From Mucilaginibacter gotjawali (GTDB taxonomy: Bacteria; Bacteroidota; Bacteroidia; Sphingobacteriales; Sphingobacteriaceae), in the NCBI RefSeq assembly GCF_002355435.1, contig NZ_AP017313.1, positions 2,976,001 through 3,040,000 on the forward strand: DNA of 64,000 bases, read 5' to 3'. Positions 8,155-17,189 of this stretch are shown here, one piece after another. Within the stretch, counting starts at the first letter, position 1. The number at the start of each line of letters is the position of its first letter. The position numbers and the translations under genes were made by a program. The notes below the pieces were generated by a model. It searched no databases, was not told the origin of the DNA, and worked only from the letters and a program-made list of their open reading frames with translations.

Positions 8155-11100
8155 ATGAAAGACCAGGAAAAAGAATTCGGACCCTCAAGCTGGGCCATTG
8201 ATAATAAAAGGGCAGTATATGTGCTTATATTTTTAATTGCGTTGCTTGGCTTTTGGTCCTATAATAAGCTGCCTAAGGAAAACTTCCCGGATATTACCAT
8301 ATCCAAAGTGTATATAACTACTATTTACCAGGGCCAATCGCCGCAAAATATTGAATTGCTGGTGACCAAACCTTTGGAAAAACAGTTAAAATCGCTTAAA
8401 GGGTTAAAAAAAGTAACGTCAAACACCCAGCAAAATGTTTCAGTAATTACTGCGGAGTTTAATGCAAATGTAAACATCAGGGATGCCAAGCAGGACGTAA
8501 AAGACGCGGTTGACAAAGCCAAACAGGATTTGCCGCAGGGTGATAACCAATTAAAGCAATCCGATGTATCTGATATAGATGTTGCCGATCAGCCGATATT
8601 AAATATCAACGTTTCAGGCAATTATGACCTCAAGAAGTTAAAGGAATATGCCGATAATTTAAAGGATGATATTGAATCGATGAAGCAGATCTCTAAAGTG
8701 GTAGAGGTGGGCGCATTAGAACCAAATATCCAGATCAATGTTGATATCAATAAAATGACTGCCGCGCAGGTGAGTTATGACGATATTACCCGGGCTATCG
8801 GCAACGAAAATATCATTTCAACAGCCGGTACGATAAAGGCTGATGGCGTACAGCGAGCCATTGATGTTAAGGAAGATTTTAAAAGTGCCGACGAGGTAAA
8901 CGCAATGGTGATCAGGAACCCACAGGGCAAGGCTGTTTACCTGCGCGATATTGCTGAAGTTAAAGATGGCTTCCAGGATCAGATAAGTTACGCCCGTTTG
9001 AAAACGCCTGAAGGCCATGATTTTAAAAACGTAATTACCTTAAACGTAAGTAAAAGAGCCGGTGAAAACCTGATCGAGGCGTCTGACGATATTTATAAGC
9101 TTATCAAGCAAAAACAAAGTACAGTTTTCCCAAAAGGATTAAACGTTACCGTTACCGGTGATCAGTCCGATAAAACAAGGTCAACTTTAAATGACCTTAT
9201 TAATACCATCGTCATAGGTTTTATACTGGTAACCATCATCCTGATGTTTTTTATGGGTACTACCAACGCCATATTTGTGGCCTTGTCTGTCCCGCTATCC
9301 TGTTTCATCGCGTTTTTATTAATGCCTGCAATAGGTTTTACTTTAAACATGATCGTGCTTTTCTCATTCCTGCTGGCCCTGGGTATAGTGGTGGATGACG
9401 CGATTGTGGTGATTGAAAACACGCACCGGATTTTTAACAATGGGGCGGTTCCTATCACAAAAGCTGCAAAAATAGCTGCCGGCGAAGTATTTATGCCTGT
9501 TTTTTCAGGGACGATGACTACGCTGGCGCCATTTGTTCCTCTTGCTTTCTGGAATAGCCTGATTGGTCATTTTATGTTTTTTCTCCCGATTACGCTAATC
9601 ATTACGCTATTAGCTTCGTTGGTAGTGGCTTATATCATGAACCCGGTTTTCGCGGTTGACTTTATGAAACCGCATTTTAAAGGGGAGCATGACCATCAAA
9701 AATTCGACCGCAAAAGAAAACGTACTACAATCATCCTGGCAGGTATAGCCATTTTTTGCTATCTGCTGGCTGCCGTTGGCGCTTTAAGTATAGGCATAGG
9801 CAATTTTGTAGTGCTGCTGATTGTTTTGTACCTGTTCGATCATTTTATATTATTAAAGTGGATAGACAAGTTTCAAACAAATGCCTGGCCTAAATTCCAG
9901 GCCTGGTATGCCCGCTTGCTTGAAAAAGCCGTTAGAGTCCCCTGGTGGATACTTGGGGGTACCGTTATGTTATTCATTTTAACAATTGGATTTTCGATAG
10001 TAAGTAACCTGAAAGTTGAACAATTTCCGTCAGGTGATCCAAACTTTGTTTATGTATATGTTACTTTGCCTATTGGTACTGACCAGGCTTACACCAACGG
10101 AGTAGTACAAACCCTGGAAAAAAGGGTGGCACAAGTGGTGGCGCCGGATAAAGACATTGTTTCCTCTATCATTTCAAATGTATCAGTCGGCGTTACCGAT
10201 CCTTCTGATGAAGACCAGGGAACTTATTACAATAAAGGAAAAATAACCGTGGCCTTTGTGGAATTTAGCAAGCGGCACGGTAAAGACACCAAAAGTATCC
10301 TGGCAAAGATCCGCAACACTGTACAGGGTTTGCCCGGTGCAAAAATAGCTGTCGCCCAGGAAGCCAGCGGGCCACCAACCCAGAAAGATATTAGTTTGGA
10401 AATGGCCGGCGATAACCTGGATACACTGGTAGCAACTGCAGCCCGGCTTAAAAAGTTTATTGGCCAACAGGGGATAGCCGGTATAGAAGAGTTAATACCC
10501 GACGTGGTGAGCGACAAACCTGAAATAGTTTTTGATGTTGACCGTGAAAGGGCAAACAGGGAAGGAATAAACACCTCTCAAATAAACCTGGCGCTATTTA
10601 CTTCAATTTACGGTTATAAAGCGGGCGATTTTAGAAATACCAGTGAAGATAAATACGAAATAGATGTACGGGCGCAGCAAAACCAGCGGAATGATATCGA
10701 CGCCTTACGAAACATGAAGATTACCTACCGGGATTTGGCATCAGGTGGGGCCATCAGGCAGGTACCTATTTCAGCGTTTACAGATATCCGTTACACCAAT
10801 ACCTACAATAATATCAAGCACAAACAACAACGGCGTGTAATTACATTGGGGTCAAGCGTTATAAAACCATTTAATGCTACGGAGGTTAACTCTCAGATTT
10901 CGCAGGCGCTTAAAAACTTTAAATTGCCTGCAAACGTTTCCATCAGGATGGGCGGAGCGCAGGATGATCAGATAGAGACCGCTAATTTCCTCGGCACTGC
11001 TTTATTGATCTCATTTGGGATGATCCTTATTATTCTGATGGCTTTGTTTAATTCTATTGGTAAAACGCTGATCATTTTAAGTGAAATATTCTTCAGTATC

Positions 11101-11589
11101 ATCGGCGTATTCCTTGGATTAAGCATATTTCATATGACATTCTCGATAGTAATGTCGGGTGTAGGTATTATAGCGCTTGCCGGCGTTGTAGTTCGAAACG
11201 GTATTTTGCTGGTTGAGTTTACAGATATGTTAATTGAACAGGGCGAAAACCTGCATGATGCAGTTGTAGAAGCCGCCAAAACACGTATGACGCCGGTTTT
11301 GTTAACAGCAAGTGCAGCCATTTTGGGGTTAATACCTTTGGCTGTAGGTTTTAATATTGATTTTGCGAGCCTGTTTACTACAGGTAATCCGCATATCTTT
11401 TTCGGTGGTGATAACGTTGCCTTCTGGGGGCCGTTATCATGGACAATGATATTTGGTTTGGGATTTGCAACTATTATCACTTTAATCCTGGTACCATGTA
11501 TGTACATCATCCGTATGAGAATGAAAAACAGGTTAAGCGGCGGAAAGAGTAAAGTTAAAGATGCTGAATTAACTGTTGCGGAAGCGTAA
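8155..11589 (+). CDS. RND multidrug efflux permease
   Basis: Inner-membrane proton-driven pump of 1,144 residues. The N-terminal helix, porter domain repeats and the TM4 motif GIVVDDAIVVIEN with the proton-relay aspartates are clear. A second half repeats the layout (ALAGVVVRNGILLVEF). The protein is about 100 residues longer than AcrB. The extra length includes two hydrophobic segments in the central linker (about 520-565) and a loop near 1080-1095 before the last helix. It forms an operon with the tolC and adaptor genes and ends at a strong terminator. The substrate is unknown. Calling it AcrB-like is safe; a specific drug is not. Confidence 0.95.
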   Translation: MKDQEKEFGPSSWAIDNKRAVYVLIFLIALLGFWSYNKLPKENFPDITISKVYITTIYQGQSPQNIELLVTKPLEKQLKSLKGLKKVTSNTQQNVSVITAEFNANVNIRDAKQDVKDAVDKAKQDLPQGDNQLKQSDVSDIDVADQPILNINVSGNYDLKKLKEYADNLKDDIESMKQISKVVEVGALEPNIQINVDINKMTAAQVSYDDITRAIGNENIISTAGTIKADGVQRAIDVKEDFKSADEVNAMVIRNPQGKAVYLRDIAEVKDGFQDQISYARLKTPEGHDFKNVITLNVSKRAGENLIEASDDIYKLIKQKQSTVFPKGLNVTVTGDQSDKTRSTLNDLINTIVIGFILVTIILMFFMGTTNAIFVALSVPLSCFIAFLLMPAIGFTLNMIVLFSFLLALGIVVDDAIVVIENTHRIFNNGAVPITKAAKIAAGEVFMPVFSGTMTTLAPFVPLAFWNSLIGHFMFFLPITLIITLLASLVVAYIMNPVFAVDFMKPHFKGEHDHQKFDRKRKRTTIILAGIAIFCYLLAAVGALSIGIGNFVVLLIVLYLFDHFILLKWIDKFQTNAWPKFQAWYARLLEKAVRVPWWILGGTVMLFILTIGFSIVSNLKVEQFPSGDPNFVYVYVTLPIGTDQAYTNGVVQTLEKRVAQVVAPDKDIVSSIISNVSVGVTDPSDEDQGTYYNKGKITVAFVEFSKRHGKDTKSILAKIRNTVQGLPGAKIAVAQEASGPPTQKDISLEMAGDNLDTLVATAARLKKFIGQQGIAGIEELIPDVVSDKPEIVFDVDRERANREGINTSQINLALFTSIYGYKAGDFRNTSEDKYEIDVRAQQNQRNDIDALRNMKITYRDLASGGAIRQVPISAFTDIRYTNTYNNIKHKQQRRVITLGSSVIKPFNATEVNSQISQALKNFKLPANVSIRMGGAQDDQIETANFLGTALLISFGMILIILMALFNSIGKTLIILSEIFFSIIGVFLGLSIFHMTFSIVMSGVGIIALAGVVVRNGILLVEFTDMLIEQGENLHDAVVEAAKTRMTPVLLTASAAILGLIPLAVGFNIDFASLFTTGNPHIFFGGDNVAFWGPLSWTMIFGLGFATIITLILVPCMYIIRMRMKNRLSGGKSKVKDAELTVAEA

Positions 11590-11609
11590 TTGTAAATACT
11601 ATATATGGC

Positions 11610-11648
11610 AGGCGGCGCGTTTTAAAAAAAGACGCGCCGCCTTTTTTT
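11610..11648 (+). terminator. Rho-independent terminator of the efflux operon
   Basis: GC-rich stem GGCGGCGCGT (11611-11620) pairs with ACGCGCCGCC (11632-11641), followed by seven T. It lies 20 bp after the pump stop codon. Confidence 0.9.
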
Positions 11649-11680
11649 GACAAAATTTAAAAAAACTTATATTTATAAAA

Positions 11681-11715
11681 TTTGATAAATTTGTTAAAAA
11701 AGTCAGGATTAAAAC
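11681..11715 (+). promoter_or_regulatory. AT-rich promoter region with half operator
   Basis: Contains TAAATTTG at 11686-11693, a match to the TAnnTTTG -7 box, followed by a TTAAAAAAGTCA stretch. The same arrangement, TTTGA..TTAAAAAAGTCA, recurs downstream of the tetR gene at 12462-12487, which suggests a shared binding sequence. Confidence 0.4.
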
Positions 11716-11760
11716 TTTTAGCGTAAATTAACACACCGATTATTCCACATACAGTATTAC

Positions 11761-12387
11761 ATGATTGCCACTAACGAAATACAGGACCTGAAAAAAGAGA
11801 AAATCCTGGAAGCAGCGCACCAGCGCTTTTTGCATTACGGTTACTCAAAAACTACCATGAACGAGATAGCCGGCGATCTTTGTATGTCAAAGGCTTTGTT
11901 ATATTATTATTTTCCGGATAAAAGCCAGTTGTATGCTGACGTTATGCGCCGGGTGGCCGATGAGTACCTTGAAATTTTAAAAAGAAGGGTGAATACGTTC
12001 TGCGACCTGAAAGAAGCTTTTGAATTTCAGATCAATTCGCAACATGAATTTATCCTGAAGAATTATAATTTCTTCGATTTTTTCAGGCTGAATGAACAGA
12101 ACTTACCGGGCATGATATGGGACATAGTGACAAAGGTTCATCAAACGGAAAAAGAAATGCTGGTAAATGCTATCCAGGCTGAGTGTATCAAAGGAAAAAT
12201 TAAGGCCGTGGATAACCCGGAGGAAATTGTGGAGCTGCTTTTGGATGCATTGCATGGCGTTAGGATGAGCGCCCTTTCAAACAAAAAGAACATGTTTCCC
12301 GATATGGAGCATATGGATGAGATCCGCAAAAAACGCCTTTTAATGAGCGAAATATTTATCAAAGGGCTGATGTATCAGGTAGAATAA
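11761..12387 (+). CDS. TetR/AcrR-family transcriptional regulator
   Basis: Intact 208-residue repressor. Residues 12-60 form the TetR helix-turn-helix (ILEAAHQRFLHYGYSKTTMNEI, then CMSKALLYYYFPDKSQLY), and residues 65-200 a helical ligand-binding domain. It follows the efflux operon after a terminator and has its own promoter region, so it is transcribed separately. It is the natural candidate to control the pump next door, particularly if the upstream TetR is broken. It is only distantly similar to that first regulator, so it is not a simple duplication. Confidence 0.93.
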   Translation: MIATNEIQDLKKEKILEAAHQRFLHYGYSKTTMNEIAGDLCMSKALLYYYFPDKSQLYADVMRRVADEYLEILKRRVNTFCDLKEAFEFQINSQHEFILKNYNFFDFFRLNEQNLPGMIWDIVTKVHQTEKEMLVNAIQAECIKGKIKAVDNPEEIVELLLDALHGVRMSALSNKKNMFPDMEHMDEIRKKRLLMSEIFIKGLMYQVE

Positions 12388-12462
12388 TTTTAGCATCATC
12401 AAGTGTCACCACCCGGTAAAAAGAGCGCTTTTAATTATTTGGAAAAAATATAATGATTAAAT

Positions 12463-12487
12463 TTGACTAATAAATTAAAAAAGTCAA
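12463..12487. promoter_or_regulatory. Inverted repeat TTGACT-N13-AGTCAA
   Basis: Perfect 6-bp arms (12463-12468 and 12482-12487) spaced by 13 AT-rich bases, lying between the tetR stop and its terminator. The arms equal those of the palindrome at the first tetR start (TTGACTT/AAGTCAA). It is not in an obvious promoter, so its role is uncertain. Confidence 0.35.
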
Positions 12488-12555
12488 TAATTAAGATTTC
12501 ATATTAATTATTCAAGATACTTCTTATTTAGAGGTGATTGTTTTAGAGTGATTGA

Positions 12556-12592
12556 AGCGGGCCTGGAGAAATTTTGGCCCGCTGCTTTTTTA
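12556..12592 (+). terminator. Terminator after tetR
   Basis: Stem AGCGGGCC (12556-12563) with GGCCCGCT (12576-12583), then GCTTTTTT. It slightly overlaps the last codons of the convergent gene. Confidence 0.8.
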
Positions 12593-13003
12593 ATGTTCTT
12601 CCAGCTTAACTAATGTCCAGTTATGCTGATCAGCAGATGAACCGCCATTATATTTCAATGTGACCGTAAATTCAGTTTTAACTTCTTCGCCGCTTATATT
12701 CCTCGTGTCAAAATGCGATGTGATGGTGTAAACGGAGTCTGAGTTTTTACTGAATTCGTAATCTTTATCAGGAAATTCAACATCAGCGGATTTTATTGTA
12801 GGCTGAATATAGTCTTTGGCAATTTCATAAGCATCTTTTCCGGTGGGCATTAATGGAAAAAAGCCCTCATTGGTACCAGAACGGATCGCAAGCCGTACAA
12901 TGATTCCAATAAAAATGATGATGAATATAAGGAGCACAATTATGCCCGTAACGGTGGTCTTCGCTTTCTCCTGCTTTTCTTTTAAATAATCCTTTTGAGG
13001 CAT
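12590..13003 (-). CDS. Hypothetical single-pass membrane protein
   Basis: A 137-residue protein I do not recognise. A charged cytoplasmic N terminus (MPQKDYLKEKQEKAK) is followed by one strongly hydrophobic helix at about 17-37. An extracytoplasmic domain of about 95 residues then alternates beta-type stretches (YEFSKNSDSVYTITSHFD, VKTEFTVTLKYNGG). That pattern suggests a small NTF2-like or cystatin-like beta fold, but no catalytic motif is visible. It lies 100 bp downstream of the SpmA/B-type gene on the same strand, so co-transcription is possible. Codon use and Lys/Asp content match the neighbours. Confidence 0.7.
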   Translation of the reverse strand: MPQKDYLKEKQEKAKTTVTGIIVLLIFIIIFIGIIVRLAIRSGTNEGFFPLMPTGKDAYEIAKDYIQPTIKSADVEFPDKDYEFSKNSDSVYTITSHFDTRNISGEEVKTEFTVTLKYNGGSSADQHNWTLVKLEEH

Positions 13004-13103
13004 AAACCGTAAAAATCATTTACCAGTAGTCCTTTACAGTGATTATTACGAATTTAGCAGAAGTTTTGTTTCCAATTAAATTAATTTAACCGGAGTTAAA
13101 TGC

Positions 13104-14342
13104 TTAACCAAAAAATAAATAGGCAACAAAAATTGCGGCGATGATTCCTGCAAAATCGGCAAATAAGCCTGCGGGGATGGCATACCTTGACTTTTTGATG
13201 CCAACTGAGCCAAAATATAGCGCGACGATATAAAAGGTAGTGTCCGAAGACCCGTTAAATACGCAGCCCAGACGCCCGGCAAAACTATCCGGCTTAAATG
13301 TTTTCATCACATCTATCATCATCCCTTTTGACCCTGAGCCGCTAAGCGGTTTCAAATAAGCAACCGGCATTGCGTCAACAAAACGGGTGTCCAGTCCTAG
13401 TTCATTGCAAACCCATCTTAGTCCGTCATTCATATAGTCCAGCGCGCCACATGCCCGAAACACAGCGATACCCACCAGCATGGCAACCAGGTAGGGGATA
13501 ACCTTAACAGAAGTTTCAAAGCCTCGTTTAGCACCATCAATAAAGGCCTCAAAAATATTTACCTTTTTTGCAAGTCCGCCTATAATAAACACTACAGGCA
13601 CCAAAAATAAAAGCAGGTTACTAGCCACTTTTGAAAATAGACTAATTTGTTCCTTTGATAAATGCGTGGTAAAAAACCAAACCATCGTGGCAAGGAAAAG
13701 TGTTATGCCACCAAGCCATCCTACAATCACCGGATCAAATAATTTTAGTTTTTGTTTGATGCCGACCAATAGCATACCTGCTACGGCCGACACATAGGTG
13801 GCAATCATGCAAGGTATAAGAACATCTGTAGGATCATGTGCATTAAGAATGGCGCGTTGTGCGATGATGGTAACGGGTATAATTTGTAACCCGGATGTGA
13901 GCAAAACCAGGTACATGATCTGGGCATTGGATGCGGTTTCTTTATCCGGGTTCAGCTCCTGCAAGCCATCTATTGCTTTTAGACCGAGCGGGGTGGCTGC
14001 ATTGTCAAGCCCCATCATATTTGCCGAAAAACTCATTAAAACCTGGCCGGTGGCCGGGTGGTTTTTTGGAATCTCAGGAAATAGTTTACTAAAAAACGGT
14101 CCAACCAGGCGCGACAGAAAATTAATAGCGCCTGCTTTCTCACCAATGTTCATGATACCCAGCCAGAGCGCCATATTGCCCACCAGGGGCAAGGCTATAT
14201 CCATTACAGATGATTTGGATGAGTTGAACATCCCCGAAACCAGGTGTGCAAAAATTTCTGTATCGCCAAAAAACACCAGCCTGATCAATGCTATTACAAA
14301 TGCGATCAAAAAAAATGCAATCCAGATATAATTAAGCGCCAT
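13104..14342 (-). CDS. SpmA-SpmB-type nucleoside-recognition membrane protein
   Basis: Integral membrane protein of 412 residues with about ten helices in two Gate/nucleoside-recognition domains. Residues about 40-170 resemble SpmA (GLDNAATPLGLKA, with NMM before it) and residues 250-410 resemble SpmB (SGSGSKGMMIDVMKTF, GSSDTTFYIVALYFGSVGI). In Bacillus the two are separate spore-maturation proteins. In non-sporulating Bacteroidota the fused form is common and its transported substrate is unknown. It is transcribed divergently from the DinB genes. The family call is firm; any function beyond membrane transport is not. Confidence 0.88.
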   Translation of the reverse strand: MALNYIWIAFFLIAFVIALIRLVFFGDTEIFAHLVSGMFNSSKSSVMDIALPLVGNMALWLGIMNIGEKAGAINFLSRLVGPFFSKLFPEIPKNHPATGQVLMSFSANMMGLDNAATPLGLKAIDGLQELNPDKETASNAQIMYLVLLTSGLQIIPVTIIAQRAILNAHDPTDVLIPCMIATYVSAVAGMLLVGIKQKLKLFDPVIVGWLGGITLFLATMVWFFTTHLSKEQISLFSKVASNLLLFLVPVVFIIGGLAKKVNIFEAFIDGAKRGFETSVKVIPYLVAMLVGIAVFRACGALDYMNDGLRWVCNELGLDTRFVDAMPVAYLKPLSGSGSKGMMIDVMKTFKPDSFAGRLGCVFNGSSDTTFYIVALYFGSVGIKKSRYAIPAGLFADFAGIIAAIFVAYLFFG

Positions 14343-14435
14343 ATGATAATTCCCGCTTTGAAGATAAAGTTTTTTTAGTTAAAGTTGTAAAGTAAGGAAC
14401 GCCGTACCACTAAAAAGGGGTAAAGCAGGTTTAAA

Positions 14436-14879
14436 ATGAAAGAGATTACCGCGCAATTAAACAAAGCAATTGAACATTTTTTAACATCAGATATTCAAAA
14501 TGTTAATTGGGAAATCAGGCCCGGGCCGGGAAAATGGTCGGCGAAGGAGGTTGTCGGTCACTTGATCGATAGTGCCCAGGTTAATCTGCAACGCTTTGTG
14601 CGTTGTACTTACCAGGAGAACTTTAAACTGGTATATGACCAGGTAGAGTGGGTGCGGGCACAACATTACCAGGAATGCCAACTTGACGAACTATTGAGCT
14701 TATGGCGGCTTTTGAACAGGCAGATTATCCGTGTTTTAGAAAATTATCCTGCTGACAGGCTACAGGCACGATGTGATAACAGCAAAACGGAGCAATGCTT
14801 GCATACTGTTGAATGGCTGGCACAGGATTATGTTGACCATCTGAAACATCATTTAGATCAGATCATAAATCGAAAATAA
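14436..14879 (+). CDS. DinB-superfamily protein
   Basis: A 147-residue four-helix-bundle protein of the DinB/YfiT family. The expected metal-binding histidines are present: one in helix 2 (VVGHLIDSAQVNLQRF) and a C-terminal pair in DHLKHHLDQI. The WSAKEVVGHL motif is typical. Such proteins bind a divalent metal, and some act as thiol-dependent S-transferases; the substrate is unknown. Its stop is 2 bp before the ATG of a second DinB-fold gene, so they form one unit with the DUF3052 gene. The two DinB proteins differ strongly and are not a recent duplication. Confidence 0.88.
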   Translation: MKEITAQLNKAIEHFLTSDIQNVNWEIRPGPGKWSAKEVVGHLIDSAQVNLQRFVRCTYQENFKLVYDQVEWVRAQHYQECQLDELLSLWRLLNRQIIRVLENYPADRLQARCDNSKTEQCLHTVEWLAQDYVDHLKHHLDQIINRK

Positions 14880-14881
14880 AG

Positions 14882-15337
14882 ATGAATTTTTTAACTGAAA
14901 CCTGGCAAATTCACAATAATATTAACCTGTACCTGCTTGAAAGTATCAATGAAGAAAATTTAAAAGACCTCGCCGCATCAAAGGGCAGACCGGTAGGGGA
15001 GCAGTTTGCACATATGCATGGCGTAAGGATGATGTGGCTTAAGGTAGCCGATCCGGCTTTGCTGGAAGGCCTGGAAAAGATTGATAAACAAAACATCACT
15101 AAAACACATTTAGCCGAAAACCTGCAGCAGAGCGGTAAGGCCATTGAGCAATTATTTGAAAAAACATTACCAGGTGGCAAAATAAAAGGATTTAAGCCAC
15201 TTGCAACCGGGTTTTTAGGCTACCTGATCTCGCATGAATCGCACCATCGCGGGCAAATTATGCTTGCTTTAAAGCAGTCAGGCCATATGGTGCCGCAAAA
15301 AATTCAATATGGTATTTGGGAATGGGGGGTAAGGTGA
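14882..15337 (+). CDS. DinB-superfamily protein
   Basis: Second DinB-fold protein of the pair, 151 residues. The metal ligands are HMHGVRMMWL in helix 2 and the HESHHRGQIM motif in helix 4, which is more canonical than in the upstream protein. The function is unknown; the fold is associated with metal-dependent thiol chemistry. The stop codon overlaps the ATG of the DUF3052 gene (TGATG at 15335-15339), so translation of the two is coupled. Confidence 0.9.
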   Translation: MNFLTETWQIHNNINLYLLESINEENLKDLAASKGRPVGEQFAHMHGVRMMWLKVADPALLEGLEKIDKQNITKTHLAENLQQSGKAIEQLFEKTLPGGKIKGFKPLATGFLGYLISHESHHRGQIMLALKQSGHMVPQKIQYGIWEWGVR

Positions 15338-15759
15338 TGGTTGAAGTAGCTGGTTATTCGGGAACTCCGCTCGCAAAAAAGCTGGGGTTGAAAGCGGGAT
15401 TTCATATCAAACTAGTTAACGCGCCCGAATATTATTTCAGCCTTTTTACTGATTTACCAGCTGACATTCATATTCAGGATGATGATCTTTCAAGCCTGGT
15501 TTTTATCCACCTTTTTACAAATATTGAAGAGGAGTATTTTAATAAATTGCCCGACCTGAAAAAACAACTGAAGCATGACGGAATGATATGGGCATCATGG
15601 CCCAAAAAATCGTCAAAAATAGTTACCGGTATTACTGAAGACAAGATCAGGAACTACGCCATAAAAATTGGCCTGGTTGATATTAAAGTTTGTGCGATTG
15701 ACGAAACCTGGTCGGGCCTAAAACTGGTAATCCCGGTAAAAGACAGGATTAAAAAGTGA
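15337..15759 (+). CDS. DUF3052-family protein
   Basis: A 140-residue protein of unknown biochemical role. It starts with VEVAGYSGTPLAKKLGLKAG and ends in a region with GLVDIKVCAIDETWSGLKLV, both typical of DUF3052, whose members look like small alpha/beta domains. The stretch MIWASWPKKSSK near 95 is also conserved in the family as I know it. I chose ATG 15337, which overlaps the preceding stop codon. An upstream TTG at 15316 would add seven glycine-rich residues and is unlikely. It is the last gene of the DinB-DinB-DUF3052 unit. Confidence 0.82.
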   Translation: MVEVAGYSGTPLAKKLGLKAGFHIKLVNAPEYYFSLFTDLPADIHIQDDDLSSLVFIHLFTNIEEEYFNKLPDLKKQLKHDGMIWASWPKKSSKIVTGITEDKIRNYAIKIGLVDIKVCAIDETWSGLKLVIPVKDRIKK

Positions 15760-15896
15760 AGATATTCACCTGGATTAAATTCGCGGATGAAGTGCAACAA
15801 CGCACTTTTCACTACTCACCATTCACTATTTTACAATTGCGTTAAACATTCCTGAACTAAAAATCATAATTTAGTATTCTAAAATATAAAAAGATC

Positions 15897-16346
15897 ATGC
15901 CTAAAATAGAACTTGCCCGGGTTAGCGGAGATTTCGGCTTTGTAGCTACAGACGAAAATGGACATAGTATACAAATGGATAGCAGCCCTGAAAGCGGCGG
16001 GCAGGATTTTGGCGTACGCCCCATGCAGGTGTTGCTGATGGGCCTTGCAGGATGTTCGGCCATTGACGTGATTGCTATTTTGAAAAAACAACGCCAGGAA
16101 GTGAAAGATTATAAAATGGTGGTTAACGGCGAACGGGAAAAAGGAAAAGAACCTTCGTTGTGGCAAAACATTGATGTTGAGTTTCATTTGTATGGTGATA
16201 TAGATGAGGATAAGGCAGCAAAAGCCGTTGAGTTATCCATGGGGAAATATTGTTCTGTTTCAGCTACGCTTGAAAAAGCCGGCGCAAACATCAAATGGAA
16301 AGTTTTTGTTCATGCTGCAGAAAATGAAGGGGTAGATTTCATTTAA
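15897..16346 (+). CDS. OsmC-family protein
   Basis: A 149-residue OsmC/Ohr-fold protein. The first conserved cysteine is in GLAGCSAIDVIAILKKQ and the second in MGKYCSVSATLEKA, the arrangement of peroxidatic and resolving cysteines in thiol-dependent peroxide reductases of this fold. The insertion typical of YhfA-like OsmC proteins (RPMQVLLMGLAGC) is present. It probably detoxifies organic peroxides or acts on a related thiol substrate. It stands alone, separated from the DUF3052 gene by 137 bp that contain short ttcacta/ttcacca repeats. Confidence 0.9.
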   Translation: MPKIELARVSGDFGFVATDENGHSIQMDSSPESGGQDFGVRPMQVLLMGLAGCSAIDVIAILKKQRQEVKDYKMVVNGEREKGKEPSLWQNIDVEFHLYGDIDEDKAAKAVELSMGKYCSVSATLEKAGANIKWKVFVHAAENEGVDFI

Positions 16347-17189
16347 TATCTATTCAAGATTATTTCTTTATACAATTAGCCGTTAATAATTGTTAGCGGC
16401 TATACAAAAGGGTTTACATTGGGTTTACACAAATTGCAAATACAATGGCATTTGTAATTAATAATCAATTAGTTATAAAAACACCGGGTTTACACAAAAA
16501 AAGCATTTTTTTTGATAAATAAGGATTTGTTTTACCATGCAGATTGTCGGACTGTATAAAAAGATAACGAGACCATCGCCGCCGGATAACCTAAACCCAT
16601 ACAATACTTCGTATCGGCTCAATTTAACGGCAATTTGCAACGCGCCCAGTTTTACATACAAGGATATTATCTGAAAGAAAAAGGAGAAGGGAGTGAATTC
16701 ATTACATATTACTTAACATAATGTTAATTATGAGAAATAAGAAATTCATTTGAATAAGTAAGACGTTATCAAGAAAATAATTCGAATGGCTTTAGACTGG
16801 TAACCCGTTACCGTTGCTTTGTAACCCTACATGTCTACATGTATTACTAATTTCCATGGGATGAATCTGTAGTGAATTCCGGAAGACTTTTGTCGGTTTA
16901 ATTCTCTTTTCATTCGGTCTATTCCGTTTGACGATAATCGAATGTTCTTGTTTAATCCGGCCATTTTGGGTTTGGCTTTCTGATAGGATAAAAAGGAAAA
17001 AGTGCTGCTAAGGCGGCTACGATGACAGTTGCAATAGCAAGTCTTTTTTGCCATTTAAGTTTTCTCTAATTGCCATGTTTAGTTCCAAATTTGATTCGAT
17101 TAGCTAACCTTTTGACGAGCTAAACCACAACACCCCATTGTTTAATTTTTAACCCATTATTTGTATATTTGATTAAATACTAAGGAATC
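16347..17189. other. 843-bp intergenic region without a convincing gene
   Basis: AT-rich and ORF-poor. It holds several copies of gggtttaca (16410-16430 and near 16487) and a perfect inverted repeat TACATGT-CT-ACATGTA at 16828-16843. On the minus strand from ATG 17077, a short hydrophobic peptide (RLAIATVIVAALAALFPFY) is readable only if one base is added near 17053. It may be the remnant of a small membrane-protein gene. Confidence 0.5.
17164..17171 (+). promoter_or_regulatory. -7 box of the toxin-antitoxin operon
   Basis: TATATTTG matches TAnnTTTG and lies 18 bp before the antitoxin ATG. A TTG at 17138-17140 sits 23 bp upstream, slightly far for the -33 element. Confidence 0.45.

Noticed and set aside
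16827..17054. 75-residue minus-strand ORF in the 16.3-17.2 kb gap
   Set aside because: Composition is unlike a protein and a different frame of the same stretch is hydrophobic and more protein-like.
17053..17077. Calling the 17.0-kb hydrophobic peptide a gene
   Set aside because: It needs a frame correction outside a long homopolymer and has no recognised homologue.
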